Positions 27,788 to 36,676 of a stretch of DNA of 64,000 nt are shown one piece after another (position 1 is the first letter of the stretch; every line of letters begins with the position of its first letter). Location: positions 930,001-994,000 of the forward strand of contig NZ_SGXC01000001.1 of assembly GCF_004216695.1 (NCBI RefSeq), given 5' to 3'. The notes under the pieces were generated by a model that saw only the letters and a list, made by a program, of their open reading frames with translations, had not been told where the DNA came from and ran no database searches. The position numbers and the translations under genes were made by a program. This DNA comes from Pigmentiphaga kullae (GTDB lineage: Bacteria; Pseudomonadota; Gammaproteobacteria; Burkholderiales; Burkholderiaceae_B).

Positions 27788-29188
27788 TTACAGGGCGCGC
27801 ACGTCGACGAAGCGGCCGGCGATGGCCGCGGCCGCCGCCATCGCGGGGCTGACGAGGTGCGTGCGTCCGCCGGCGCCCTGCCGGCCTTCGAAATTGCGGT
27901 TGGAGGTCGAGGCGCAGCGTTCTCCCGGCGCGAGCCGGTCGGCGTTCATCGCCATGCACATGGAACAGCCGGACTCGCGCCACTCGAAACCGGCGTCGAT
28001 GAAGACGCGGTCCAGGCCTTCCTGTTCCGCCTGCGCCTTCACCAGCCCGGAGCCGGGCACCACCATCGCGAGCCGGATGTTGGGCGCCTTGCTGCGGCCC
28101 TTGACCACGGCGGCGGCGGCGCGCAGGTCCTCGATGCGCGAGTTGGTGCACGAGCCGATGAACACCTTGTCCAGCGCAATGTCGGCGATGGGCGTATTGG
28201 CCGCCAGCCCCATGTAGGCCAGTGCCTTGCGCATGCCTTCGCGGCGGACCGGATCGGCTTCGGCGTCGGGATCCGGTACCTTGCCGTCCACGGCCACAAC
28301 CATCTCGGGCGAGGTGCCCCAGGTGACCTGCGGCAGGATGGACGCCGCATCGATCTCCACCACCGTGTCGAACGCCGCCCCCTCGTCCGATTGCAGCGTG
28401 CGCCACCAGGCCACGGCCTGGTCCCACTGTTCGCCCTTGGGCGAGAACGGCCGGCCGCGCAGGTAGTCGATGGTGGTGTCGTCCACCGCGATCATGCCGG
28501 CCCGCGCGCCGGCCTCGATGGACATGTTGCAGATGGTCATGCGGCCTTCCATCGACAGCGCGCGTATCGTCGAGCCGGCGTATTCGATGGCGTGGCCGGT
28601 GGCGCCGGCCGCACCTATCCGGCCGATCAGCGCCAGCACGATGTCCTTGGCCACCACGCCGGGCTGCAGCGCGCCTTCCACGCGCACCAGCATGGATTTC
28701 ATCTTGCGCGCGATCAGCGTCTGCGTGGCCAGCACGTGCTCGACTTCCGAGGTGCCGATACCGTGCGCCAGACAGGCGAAGGCGCCGTGCGTGCTGGTAT
28801 GGGAGTCTCCGCACACCACCGTCATGCCGGGCAGCGTCGCGCCCTGTTCGGGGCCGACCACGTGCTCGATGCCCTGGCGCCGGTCCTGCATGCCGAAGAA
28901 GGTCAGGCCGAACGTGCGGGCGTTGTCCTCCAGCGCGCCCACCTGCGCGCGCGAGAACGGATCGTCGATACCCTGGCTGCGGTCGGTGGTGGGAACGTTG
29001 TGGTCGGCGATCGCCAGACAGGAATCGGCGCGCCACGGCGCGCGGCCGGCCAGCCGCAGGCCCTCGAAGGCCTGCGGGCTCGATACCTCGTTGATCAGGT
29101 GCCGGTCGATGTACAGCAGGCTCGTGCCGTCGGCTTCGGCGGCGAAGGCGTGCGTGTCCCAGAGTTTGTCGTAGAGCGTGCGCGGCAT
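27788..29188 (-). CDS. leuC: 3-isopropylmalate dehydratase large subunit (LeuC) paralogue
   Basis: The 466-residue [4Fe-4S] subunit of isopropylmalate isomerase-type enzymes. The three cluster cysteines are in GSCTNSR and [29 protein letters not shown] is the substrate/cluster signature. The length is normal. First gene of the leuC-leuD-lysR unit. The 115-bp gap upstream to the AraC gene should carry its promoter; no clear element is visible there. Confidence 0.94.
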   Translation of the reverse strand: MPRTLYDKLWDTHAFAAEADGTSLLYIDRHLINEVSSPQAFEGLRLAGRAPWRADSCLAIADHNVPTTDRSQGIDDPFSRAQVGALEDNARTFGLTFFGMQDRRQGIEHVVGPEQGATLPGMTVVCGDSHTSTHGAFACLAHGIGTSEVEHVLATQTLIARKMKSMLVRVEGALQPGVVAKDIVLALIGRIGAAGATGHAIEYAGSTIRALSMEGRMTICNMSIEAGARAGMIAVDDTTIDYLRGRPFSPKGEQWDQAVAWWRTLQSDEGAAFDTVVEIDAASILPQVTWGTSPEMVVAVDGKVPDPDAEADPVRREGMRKALAYMGLAANTPIADIALDKVFIGSCTNSRIEDLRAAAAVVKGRSKAPNIRLAMVVPGSGLVKAQAEQEGLDRVFIDAGFEWRESGCSMCMAMNADRLAPGERCASTSNRNFEGRQGAGGRTHLVSPAMAAAAAIAGRFVDVRAL

Positions 29189-29303
29189 GCTTGGTCATCC
29201 ATCATCGCGGGCCGGCGCAGGGCCGGCGGGCTTTCATGATAGGAGCGCCGGATACGGCGTGGGATGACGATTGGAGAGGGCTGCCGTCGCCGATGGCGGG
29301 GGG

Positions 29304-30323
29304 TCACTGCGTCATGCGTATGGCGTCGGTGCGCGCCATGCGCGGCGGATAGCCGTACCGCGCCCGGAACTGGCGGCTGAAATGCGGAATGTCGTTGAAG
29401 CCCTGGCGCAGCGCGATTTCGGTGATGGAGATGTGGTCGAAGCGCGGGTCCACCAGCATCGCGTTGGCTCGCGTCAGCCGTTCTTCCCGGACCCAGGTGC
29501 CGAAGGTCGTGTCGGCGGTCGAGAACAGCTTGTGCAGGTAGCGCTTGGAGATGTTCATGGCCTTGGCGACCGTGGCCGGATCCATGTCGGGATCGTCCAG
29601 GTGGCAGCGCAGGTAGGCCTTGGCGCGCGACAACAGGAGGGCGGCGCTTTGTGGCGGCGCGCCGGCCTCGAGATCGGGGGCGGTCTCTCCGCCCTGGAAC
29701 GCCAGTCCAACCAGATCCAGCGCCATGTCGATGGCCTGGATGCGCGTATTGTTGTTCAGCAGCAGGCCTTCCTGCGCCAGCAGGCCCAGGTGGTGGGCCG
29801 CCAGCCGGCCGATACCGTTGCGGATGCTGGGCGTGACAGACAGGAAATGGCTGGGGTCGGGCAGCCGGCTCTCGAGCAGGCGGCGCGGGACGGACACCAG
29901 CAGGCGCGCGGTGGCGTCGTCGTGCGTGGACCGGTAGGGAATGGCCTTGTCCAGCAGGAACAGGCTTTCGGCGTCCACCACCGTCCGCTGGTGCGGATGG
30001 CTGACGACGGCGTTGCCCACCAGGTTGATCCCGACCAGGTATTCGTTCTGGTTGTCGCGCTCTATGCACCGGGCCGTGCGATGGATCTCCAGCGGATCGG
30101 AGCGGATGTAGATGAAGTTGAGCGGGCCGACGCTGGTGCGCGCGATCTGGTGCTGGAAGCGGTTGCGGCTGGCGGTGCCGATCTCGACCCGGGCGATCTG
30201 GCTGCTGACCAGCCGGGTGTACTGCTCGACGTTGTCCGAACTGACGAGGTCCTGGCTACCGAACGGCCCGCCCGGCATGGCGCCCCACATGTCCTGCGGC
30301 GGGTGTCCGATATGCATACCCAT
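29304..30323 (-). CDS. AraC-family transcriptional regulator
   Basis: A 339-residue activator with an AraC-binding-like N-terminal domain (about 50-220) and a C-terminal double helix-turn-helix (DPATVAKAMNISKRYLHKLF, then ITEIALRQGFNDIPHFSRQFRARYGYPP). ATG at 30323 follows GGAGG by eleven bases; the frame extends 41 codons upstream into intergenic sequence. It lies downstream of the liv-type ABC genes in the same direction and probably controls that operon. Confidence 0.9.
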   Translation of the reverse strand: MGMHIGHPPQDMWGAMPGGPFGSQDLVSSDNVEQYTRLVSSQIARVEIGTASRNRFQHQIARTSVGPLNFIYIRSDPLEIHRTARCIERDNQNEYLVGINLVGNAVVSHPHQRTVVDAESLFLLDKAIPYRSTHDDATARLLVSVPRRLLESRLPDPSHFLSVTPSIRNGIGRLAAHHLGLLAQEGLLLNNNTRIQAIDMALDLVGLAFQGGETAPDLEAGAPPQSAALLLSRAKAYLRCHLDDPDMDPATVAKAMNISKRYLHKLFSTADTTFGTWVREERLTRANAMLVDPRFDHISITEIALRQGFNDIPHFSRQFRARYGYPPRMARTDAIRMTQ

Positions 30324-30454
30324 TGAATGGCGTTCCTCCAGGTTCCCGCCCGGCTGCGGCGCGCGCATCGGACCATGCTCGTCCAACGTAACACAGACTG
30401 GACGCCGGTGGCCGCCGGGCGGGGCCTCGTATTCCCGGGTTGCCAAGCGGGGGA

Positions 30455-31183
30455 TCAGACACCGAGGTAGCGGTCCCGGACCTCCTCGGCGGCCTGCAGG
30501 GCCTCGGGCGTGGACTCGAACACGATGCGCCCCTTGTTCACCAGCAGCACGCGGTCGGCCAGCGCCATCGCGAACTTCAGGCGCTGCTCGATCAGCAGCA
30601 GCGTCGAGCCGCGCCGCTTGACCTCGACCAGCACCGCGTGGAGTTCCTTGACCAGCAGCGGCGACAGTCCCTCGGTCGGTTCGTCCAGCAGCACGACGCG
30701 AGGATAGCCGACCAGGGCGCGGCCTACCGCCAGCATCTGCTGCTCCCCGCCGGACAGGCCACCCGCCCGGTTGTTACGTCGCTCGGCCAGGCGGGGGAAG
30801 GCGGCATAGACCTCGTCCTTGCTCCACGACAAGCCTTCGCGGTCGTAGCGGCGCAGGTTGCTGCCCAGCTCCAGGGTCTCGTGCACCGTCAGCGAACGGA
30901 AGATGCGCCGCCCCTGCGGGACCAGTGCGATGCCCTGCCGGCTGATGCGTTCCGGGGTCGTGCCCGTGATGTCTATTCCGCCAATGCTTATCTTCCCCTG
31001 CCGTGGCGGTACGAAACCCGCCAGCGTGCTGACCAGGGTGGTCTTGCCGACGCCGTTGCGCCCCAGGATGGCGACCACCTCACCCCGGGCGGCGCCCAGG
31101 GTCACGCCCTGGAGGATGTAGCTCGGGCCGTAGTAGGTATGGACGTCCGCGACGTCGAGCAAGCGGGGATGCGTCGTGGTCAT
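30455..31183 (-). CDS. Branched-chain amino acid-type ABC transporter ATPase LivF
   Basis: A 242-residue ATPase with Walker A GRNGVGKTT (about 37-45), the ABC signature LSGGEQQM and Walker B VVLLDEPTEG. It overlaps the LivG-type gene by four bases (ATGA on the minus strand). It energises import together with LivG. The HAAT-family substrates include amino acids, amides, urea and aromatic acids; the specificity here is unknown. Confidence 0.93.
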   Translation of the reverse strand: MTTTHPRLLDVADVHTYYGPSYILQGVTLGAARGEVVAILGRNGVGKTTLVSTLAGFVPPRQGKISIGGIDITGTTPERISRQGIALVPQGRRIFRSLTVHETLELGSNLRRYDREGLSWSKDEVYAAFPRLAERRNNRAGGLSGGEQQMLAVGRALVGYPRVVLLDEPTEGLSPLLVKELHAVLVEVKRRGSTLLLIEQRLKFAMALADRVLLVNKGRIVFESTPEALQAAEEVRDRYLGV

Positions 31184-31929
31184 TCGCCTTCACCGAAATA
31201 GATGCGCCGGATCTCGGCGTTGTTGCGCACTTCTTCGGCCGTGCCGGTCAGGACCATCTGGCCGTTCTGCAGGATGGTGAAGCGGTCGGCCACCTCGAAC
31301 GCCACGTCCATGTCGTGTTCGACCACGATCACGGTGACGTCGGACGGCAGTTCCTTGATCAGCGTCACGACGCTTTCGGTCTCCATCGCGGACAGGCCCG
31401 AGGTCGGCTCGTCCAGCAGCAGTACCCGGGGTTCGCCGGCCACCGCCATGGCCAGCTCGAGCTTGCGCTGATCGCCGTAGGACAGGTCGCAGACACGCGT
31501 GCGGCGATCGGAGGTGAAGCGCCAGTCGTCCAGCAGCGCCCGCACGCGCTCCCATACCGGCCCGGGCGCCGCCGCGCCACGCATCATTCCGTAGCGGGTG
31601 GACGACAGGGCCCGCACCGCCAGGTGGACGTTTTCTTCCACGCTGGCGTCCTGAAACAGCGAGGTGATCTGGAAGGTGCGCGCCAGGCCCTTGTGCGCGC
31701 GCCGGTGCGGCGGCAGCGCGGTCACGTCCTCGCCGAACAGCCGCACCTTGCCATGGGTCGGCGTCAGTTGCCCGCCTATCATGTTGAACAGGGTGGTCTT
31801 GCCCGCGCCGTTCGGTCCCAGCAGCACGCGGCGCTCGCCCACCGCGATGTCGATCGAGACGTCGGACACGGCGCGCAGGCCGCCGAACGAAATGCCTATG
31901 CCTTCGAGCTGTATGGCCGCGGATCTCAT
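31180..31929 (-). CDS. Branched-chain amino acid-type ABC transporter ATPase LivG
   Basis: The second ATPase, 249 residues, with Walker A GPNGAGKTT, signature LSYGDQRKLELAMA and Walker B VLLLDEPTSGL. ATG at 31929 overlaps the LivM-type stop by four bases, which fixes the start although the frame is open far upstream. Signature LSYGDQ is the usual LivG variant of LSGGQ. Confidence 0.93.
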   Translation of the reverse strand: MRSAAIQLEGIGISFGGLRAVSDVSIDIAVGERRVLLGPNGAGKTTLFNMIGGQLTPTHGKVRLFGEDVTALPPHRRAHKGLARTFQITSLFQDASVEENVHLAVRALSSTRYGMMRGAAAPGPVWERVRALLDDWRFTSDRRTRVCDLSYGDQRKLELAMAVAGEPRVLLLDEPTSGLSAMETESVVTLIKELPSDVTVIVVEHDMDVAFEVADRFTILQNGQMVLTGTAEEVRNNAEIRRIYFGEGE

Positions 31930-32894
31930 GAGGCCCTCCGGGCGCGCACGAGGTCGTGGGCCAGGGCGACGATGCCGCGCGGCGCGAACAGCACGGCCGC
32001 CACGTACAGCAGGCCCAGCCACGTGATCCAGCGGTCGGTGAAGCCGCTGACCAGGTGGCTGAGCAGCATCACGATGAAGGCGCCCAGCACCGGACCGGCC
32101 AGCGTGCCGGCGCCGCCTATGATGACCATCAGCGTGATTTCGGCCGAGATCACGATGCCGACCGACTCGGGACTGACGAAGCCCTTGTAGAAGACGAACA
32201 GCACGCCCGCGTAGCCGGCGAAGCCCGCCGAGATGATGAAGGCCAGGTACTTGTACAGCCAGACGTTGTAGCCCAGCGCCGCCATGCGCGGACCGTTCTG
32301 CTGGATGCCCCGCAGCGCGTGGCCGAAGGGCGATCGCGCCAGGACCGCCATCAGGCAGACCGCCGCGGCCGTGGCCAGGACGACCAGCAGGTAGTAGCCG
32401 CCGGTGTCGGCGATGGACAGGCCGGGCAGGCCCAGGTCCGGCCGGCCGATGCCGCGCAGCCCGTCGTCGCCGCCCGTGACCGAACGCCACGAGAAGGCCG
32501 CGGCCCAGGTGATCTGGCCCAGCGCGAGCGTGATGATCAGGAAGTAGACGCCCGTGGTCCGCAGCGCCAGCAGCGCGTACACCGCGGCCACGGCCATGGC
32601 GGCCAGGATCGCGGCGGCCGCCGCCAGCCAGAAGTTGGTGGACACGTGCAGGTACACGAGCCCGGCGGTGTAGGCCCCCACGCCGAAGTAGGCGGCATGC
32701 CCCAGCGACGGCAGCCCCGCGTAGCCCAGCAGCAGGTTCAGGCCCAGCGCCAGGATGGCGAACACCAGGCAGTCGATGACGAGGCCGGCGCCGTACGACG
32801 ACAGCCCCTGCCCGAGCACGACCAGCGCGGCTGTGCCCAGCGCCGTGGCAAGCCAGGGGGAAGAGAATCGGGAAGCGGTCATGGCTTGCCTCAT
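31926..32894 (-). CDS. Branched-chain amino acid-type ABC transporter permease LivM
   Basis: A 322-residue permease with about nine hydrophobic helices and the LivM signature LGYAGLPSLGHAAYFGVGAYTAGL. I start it at ATG 32894 because this overlaps the LivH-type stop as ATGA; ATG at 32882 is possible. Only this last part of a much longer open frame is a gene. Confidence 0.92.
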   Translation of the reverse strand: MRQAMTASRFSSPWLATALGTAALVVLGQGLSSYGAGLVIDCLVFAILALGLNLLLGYAGLPSLGHAAYFGVGAYTAGLVYLHVSTNFWLAAAAAILAAMAVAAVYALLALRTTGVYFLIITLALGQITWAAAFSWRSVTGGDDGLRGIGRPDLGLPGLSIADTGGYYLLVVLATAAAVCLMAVLARSPFGHALRGIQQNGPRMAALGYNVWLYKYLAFIISAGFAGYAGVLFVFYKGFVSPESVGIVISAEITLMVIIGGAGTLAGPVLGAFIVMLLSHLVSGFTDRWITWLGLLYVAAVLFAPRGIVALAHDLVRARRAS

Positions 32895-33745
32895 GCGCGG
32901 CCGAACAGGCCGTTGGGCCGGATGACCAGCATGGCCACCATGGGAACGAACATCGTGAACATGGCCAGCTCGGGAATGAAGGCCTTGCCCAGCGTGTCGG
33001 CGAAGCCGATCAGCAGGCTGCCGTACAGCGCGCCCTTCAGGCTGCCCAGGCCGCCGATCACGACCACGGCGAAGGCCTGCAGCATGACCTCGAAGTCGGC
33101 GCCGGGATAGATGCCCAGCATGGCGCCGCCCAGCACGCCCGCGACCCCGGCCAGGGCCGCGCCGGCGGCGAACACCAGCGTGAACACCAGCCGGATGTCG
33201 ATGCCCTGGGCGCGCACCATGCCCGGGTCGTCCACGCCGGCGCGGATGATGGCGCCGATGCGGGTCTTCTCGATCAGCAGCCACAGGGCCAGCGCGACGG
33301 CGGCGCCGCAGGCGATCAGCGCCACGCGGTACTTGGGGAACACCATGCCGCCGTAGCGCAGCGCGCCGTCCAGGAATTCCGGCCGCTCCAGGGTCTGCGG
33401 CAGTCCGCCCCAGAACCACAGGGCGAAGTCCGAGATCACCAGCAGCACGCCGAAGCTCATCAGTACCTGGCCCAGCTCGTTGTGCTGCACGCGTTGCAGC
33501 AACATTCGCTGCAGGACGACGCCGACCAGGCCCACCACGGCGGCGGCGGCCAGCAGCGCCAGCCAGAAGCTGCCGGTGCGCGCCAGCACGCTCAGCCCGC
33601 AGTAGCCGCCCAGCAGGTAGAACGAGCCGTGGGCCAGGTTGATGATGCGCATCAGGCCGAAGATGATGGACAGGCCCGCGGCGATCAGGAACAGCAGCAT
33701 CGCCAGCGACAGCGCGTTCAGTATCTGGATCGAGTAGAAAGACAT
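32891..33745 (-). CDS. Branched-chain amino acid-type ABC transporter permease LivH
   Basis: A 284-residue membrane protein with about eight helices. GLMRIINLAHGSFYLLGGY near residue 30 and the cytoplasmic-loop motif MVRAQGIDIRLVF are LivH features. It pairs with LivM to form the channel. It starts 15 bp after the binding-protein gene. Confidence 0.92.
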   Translation of the reverse strand: MSFYSIQILNALSLAMLLFLIAAGLSIIFGLMRIINLAHGSFYLLGGYCGLSVLARTGSFWLALLAAAAVVGLVGVVLQRMLLQRVQHNELGQVLMSFGVLLVISDFALWFWGGLPQTLERPEFLDGALRYGGMVFPKYRVALIACGAAVALALWLLIEKTRIGAIIRAGVDDPGMVRAQGIDIRLVFTLVFAAGAALAGVAGVLGGAMLGIYPGADFEVMLQAFAVVVIGGLGSLKGALYGSLLIGFADTLGKAFIPELAMFTMFVPMVAMLVIRPNGLFGRA

Positions 33746-33760
33746 GGAACGGCCCGCTCG

Positions 33761-34996
33761 CTACTTCGCCCACTCGTTGGCGATGTCCCGGTAGGGCTTC
33801 ATCTCCAGGAATGCCTTGGGCTCCCAGGTGTAGAACTGGGAGATGGCCGGCACCTTGGTGACGGGTTCGTTGACCAGCTTGCCGTCCACCCGCTTGACTT
33901 CGAACACGTAGATGTCGTGCACGGGGCTGCGGTAGTCGTCGAAGCGGAACGGTCCGCGCGGCGCGGCGAACTTCACGCCCGCCAGCGTCTTGTTCACCTT
34001 GGCCTTGTCCGAGACGTCGCCGCCCAGCGCCTTGATGGTCTCGCCGATGGCGCGCGCGGCCACGTACGAGCCTTCCGAATAGAAAGTGGGCGTGCGGCCG
34101 AAACGCTTCTGGTAGGCCTTGACGAAGGCCTCGTTCTCGGGCGTCTTCACGCGGGCCGAGTAGTGCGAGGACGACAGGATGCCCAGGGCCGACTTGCCCT
34201 GCGCCTCGAGGATCATGTCGTCGGTCAGCATGCTGGAGCTGACCAGGGGCAGCGTGCCCTTCAGGCCGTACTCGTCGTACTGCTTGACGAACTTGATGGC
34301 CTCCGAGCCGGCGAACACCGCGGCCACGGCGTCGGCGTCCTTGACTTTCATGCTGGACAGGAAGGGCGCGAAGTCGGCGGTGCCCAGCGGCGGATACAGC
34401 GTCTGCACGATCTTGCCGCCGGCCTGGGTGAAGGTGCGGGCGATGCCGCCGGTCTGCTCGAAGCCCGCGGCGTAGCCGGTGGCGACCAGGATCAGGCGGC
34501 GATAGCCTTTGTCGTACAGCCACTTGCCGAAGGGATGGCTGGCCTGGCTGCCGGAGCTGTTGGTGCGGAAGATGTTGGGCGCGGCCAGTTGCTGCGTCAG
34601 GCCGTCGGCGCTGGCCACCGAGACGACGTAGGGAATGTTCTTTTCCACCACGTAGTCGCGCAGGGCGTAGGCGACGCTGGACGACACCACGCCGCCCAGG
34701 AAGGCCACCTTGTCGCTTTCCACCAGCTTCCTGGCCTTGGTCAGGCCCACGTCGGGCTTGGCCTGGGAATCCTCGAAGACCAGTTCGAGCCGGGCGCCGC
34801 CCACCTTGGCCCCGACTTCGTCCAGGTAGAGCTGGAAGCCGTTGCGGACGTCCTCGCCGATGGCGGCGTAGGGACCGGTGTTCGGGCTCATCACGCCGAT
34901 CCGTATGGTGGGTTCGGCCGCGCCGGCACCGGTGCCGGTCAGTGCCAGGCCGGCGGCGAGCGTGGCCAGGGCGATTCGGGAATGGATGCGTTTCAT
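33761..34996 (-). CDS. ABC transporter substrate-binding protein (LivK/HAAT type)
   Basis: A 411-residue periplasmic receptor: signal peptide to about residue 26 (ALTGTGAGA), then IRIGVMSPNTGPYAAIGEDVRNGFQLYLDE, the type I periplasmic-binding fold start. The protein is complete. It sits between a hydrolase pair and the permease genes, so it probably imports either the ester/amide substrate or a hydrolysis product. The related aromatic-compound receptors cannot be told from amino-acid receptors by eye. Confidence 0.92.
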   Translation of the reverse strand: MKRIHSRIALATLAAGLALTGTGAGAAEPTIRIGVMSPNTGPYAAIGEDVRNGFQLYLDEVGAKVGGARLELVFEDSQAKPDVGLTKARKLVESDKVAFLGGVVSSSVAYALRDYVVEKNIPYVVSVASADGLTQQLAAPNIFRTNSSGSQASHPFGKWLYDKGYRRLILVATGYAAGFEQTGGIARTFTQAGGKIVQTLYPPLGTADFAPFLSSMKVKDADAVAAVFAGSEAIKFVKQYDEYGLKGTLPLVSSSMLTDDMILEAQGKSALGILSSSHYSARVKTPENEAFVKAYQKRFGRTPTFYSEGSYVAARAIGETIKALGGDVSDKAKVNKTLAGVKFAAPRGPFRFDDYRSPVHDIYVFEVKRVDGKLVNEPVTKVPAISQFYTWEPKAFLEMKPYRDIANEWAK

Positions 34997-35131
34997 GGGG
35001 TTCCCCAGGCGGGAGGTTATCGGAACGTCTTGGTGTTGTGCAGAGGCATAGTGGAAGGGTTCGCGGGCGGGCGCTTGCGCGTCAGCGCATGACCGGTTGA
35101 GTCCTGGCGCACGTCCGACCGGGGGTGTTCC

Positions 35132-36676
35132 CTAGCCCCGTGAGGCAAGCTCCGCGAAACGGCGCATGCCCAGCTTCACGCCCAGCGCCCGTTCGTGGGC
35201 CAGGCGCAGGTAGGGGTCCAGGCGCGCGGCGCGCGCCGCCGCGTCGCGGGCATCGCGCTCCAGCGCGGGCAGGCGGCCGGCCAGCTCCCGGCGGACGGCT
35301 TCGAGGTCGATGGAAGCCAGGCGGCCGTTCTCGACCAGCATGCGTCCGTCCACCATCACGGCGGCCACGCCTCGTCCGCTTTCGCCGAACACCACCTGGC
35401 GCGCGGCGTCGTTGAGCGGCAGGTAGACCGGATCGCGCAGGTCCAGGAAGGTGATGTCGGCCTTGCGGCCTTCCGCCAGCCGGCCGATGTCCCGTTCCAG
35501 GCCCAGGACCTGCGCGCCGCCCAGCGTGGCGGCGCGCAGCGCGTCGGCGGCCTGGGGCGGGCCTTCGTCGTGGTCGGTGACGGCTGCCTGCAGCACGGCC
35601 AGCTTCATGGCCTGGAACATGTTCTGCGCGTCCGAGCACGAGCAGTTGTCGCAGCCCAGCGCGACGCCCACGCCGTGGTCCAGGTAGCGGCGCAGCGGGG
35701 CGATGCCGTTCTTGGTCTTCAGGTTGCTCATGGGATTGAGCACCATGCGCGTACCCGACTTCGCCAGCATGGCCATGTCGCGGCGGTCCAGCCAGACGCC
35801 GTGCGCCAGCGTCAGCCGGGGGCCCAGCAGGTTCAGGCGCGCCAGGTAGCGGATGGGCGAGCCGCCGTCTGCCTTGAACAATTCGCGGGCCGCCACCGCC
35901 TCCATGCGCGAGATGGCTACGTGCGAGAACATGCGGCGGCCGTGCTCGCGGGCCAGGTCGCGCAGGGCCGTCAGCAGCGCCGGGCCGCAGCGCTCGGGGC
36001 TGGACGGGCAGACGGCCCAGCTCACCCGGTCATCGCCGCGCGCGGGATGGGCGGCCAGGATGTCCGCCATCTCGGCCACGGCGTCGCGCATGCCGGCTGG
36101 CGGCGGCGGACCGGCGGCCAGCGCCGCGGCCTCGGCCGGCAGGACGTCGCGCAGGAACGGCATGGTGTCGAGCGCGCCCACGTCGGCGACCTGCATGCCC
36201 AGCACGACGCGCAGGCCGGCGTCCTCGTAGGCGCGCCGCACGACCTCGATCTGGCGCCGGTCGAGAGGCCACAGGCTCAGCATGTCCTGCACCGTCGTGA
36301 TGCCGCCCAGCAGGCATTCGGCCGCGCCCACCAGCGTGCGCAGGCGCAGCTCGTCGTCCGAGCGCGGCGGAAAATAGCGCGGCAGCGCGCGGAAGGTCCA
36401 GCGCTCGAGCGACATGACGTCGAAGCAGCCCTTGAGCAGGACGTCGTGCGAATGGTAGTGCGCGTTGACCAGTCCCGGCACGGCCAGCCAGCGCGAGCCG
36501 TCGACGACGCGTGCCGCGGCGGGCAGCGGCATCGTGCCGTGCGGGACGATGCGTGCGATGTGCTTGCCCGCGATGGACAGGTCGGCCTGGAACGGCTGGC
36601 CGGCCGCTTCCGGATCGAGGATCGTTACCCCGCGTATCACGGTGGCCGGGGCGGCCAGGGGCGCATTCTCAGGCAC
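35132..36676 (-). CDS. Amidohydrolase-superfamily metal-dependent hydrolase (TrzA/ATZ-like)
   Basis: A 514-residue cyclic amidohydrolase/deaminase-type enzyme. Metal ligands are visible as NAHYHSH (about 75-81), the His of FSHVAISRME, the His of LTLAHGVWLD and the Asp of LGCDNCSCSD. The start is GTG at 36676, inside the end of the esterase gene (eight-base overlap) with GGGGAA upstream. GCDNCSCSD, rather than the commoner GTDGxxSNN, is unusual. Together with the esterase and the ABC importer this implies hydrolysis of an imported C-N or C-O bonded compound. Confidence 0.88.
   Translation of the reverse strand: MPENAPLAAPATVIRGVTILDPEAAGQPFQADLSIAGKHIARIVPHGTMPLPAAARVVDGSRWLAVPGLVNAHYHSHDVLLKGCFDVMSLERWTFRALPRYFPPRSDDELRLRTLVGAAECLLGGITTVQDMLSLWPLDRRQIEVVRRAYEDAGLRVVLGMQVADVGALDTMPFLRDVLPAEAAALAAGPPPPAGMRDAVAEMADILAAHPARGDDRVSWAVCPSSPERCGPALLTALRDLAREHGRRMFSHVAISRMEAVAARELFKADGGSPIRYLARLNLLGPRLTLAHGVWLDRRDMAMLAKSGTRMVLNPMSNLKTKNGIAPLRRYLDHGVGVALGCDNCSCSDAQNMFQAMKLAVLQAAVTDHDEGPPQAADALRAATLGGAQVLGLERDIGRLAEGRKADITFLDLRDPVYLPLNDAARQVVFGESGRGVAAVMVDGRMLVENGRLASIDLEAVRRELAGRLPALERDARDAAARAARLDPYLRLAHERALGVKLGMRRFAELASRG

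Noticed and set aside
31926-34523. An 865-codon frame over the liv region
   Set aside because: Only the LivM part (31926-32894) is real. The remainder is another frame of the LivH and binding-protein genes.
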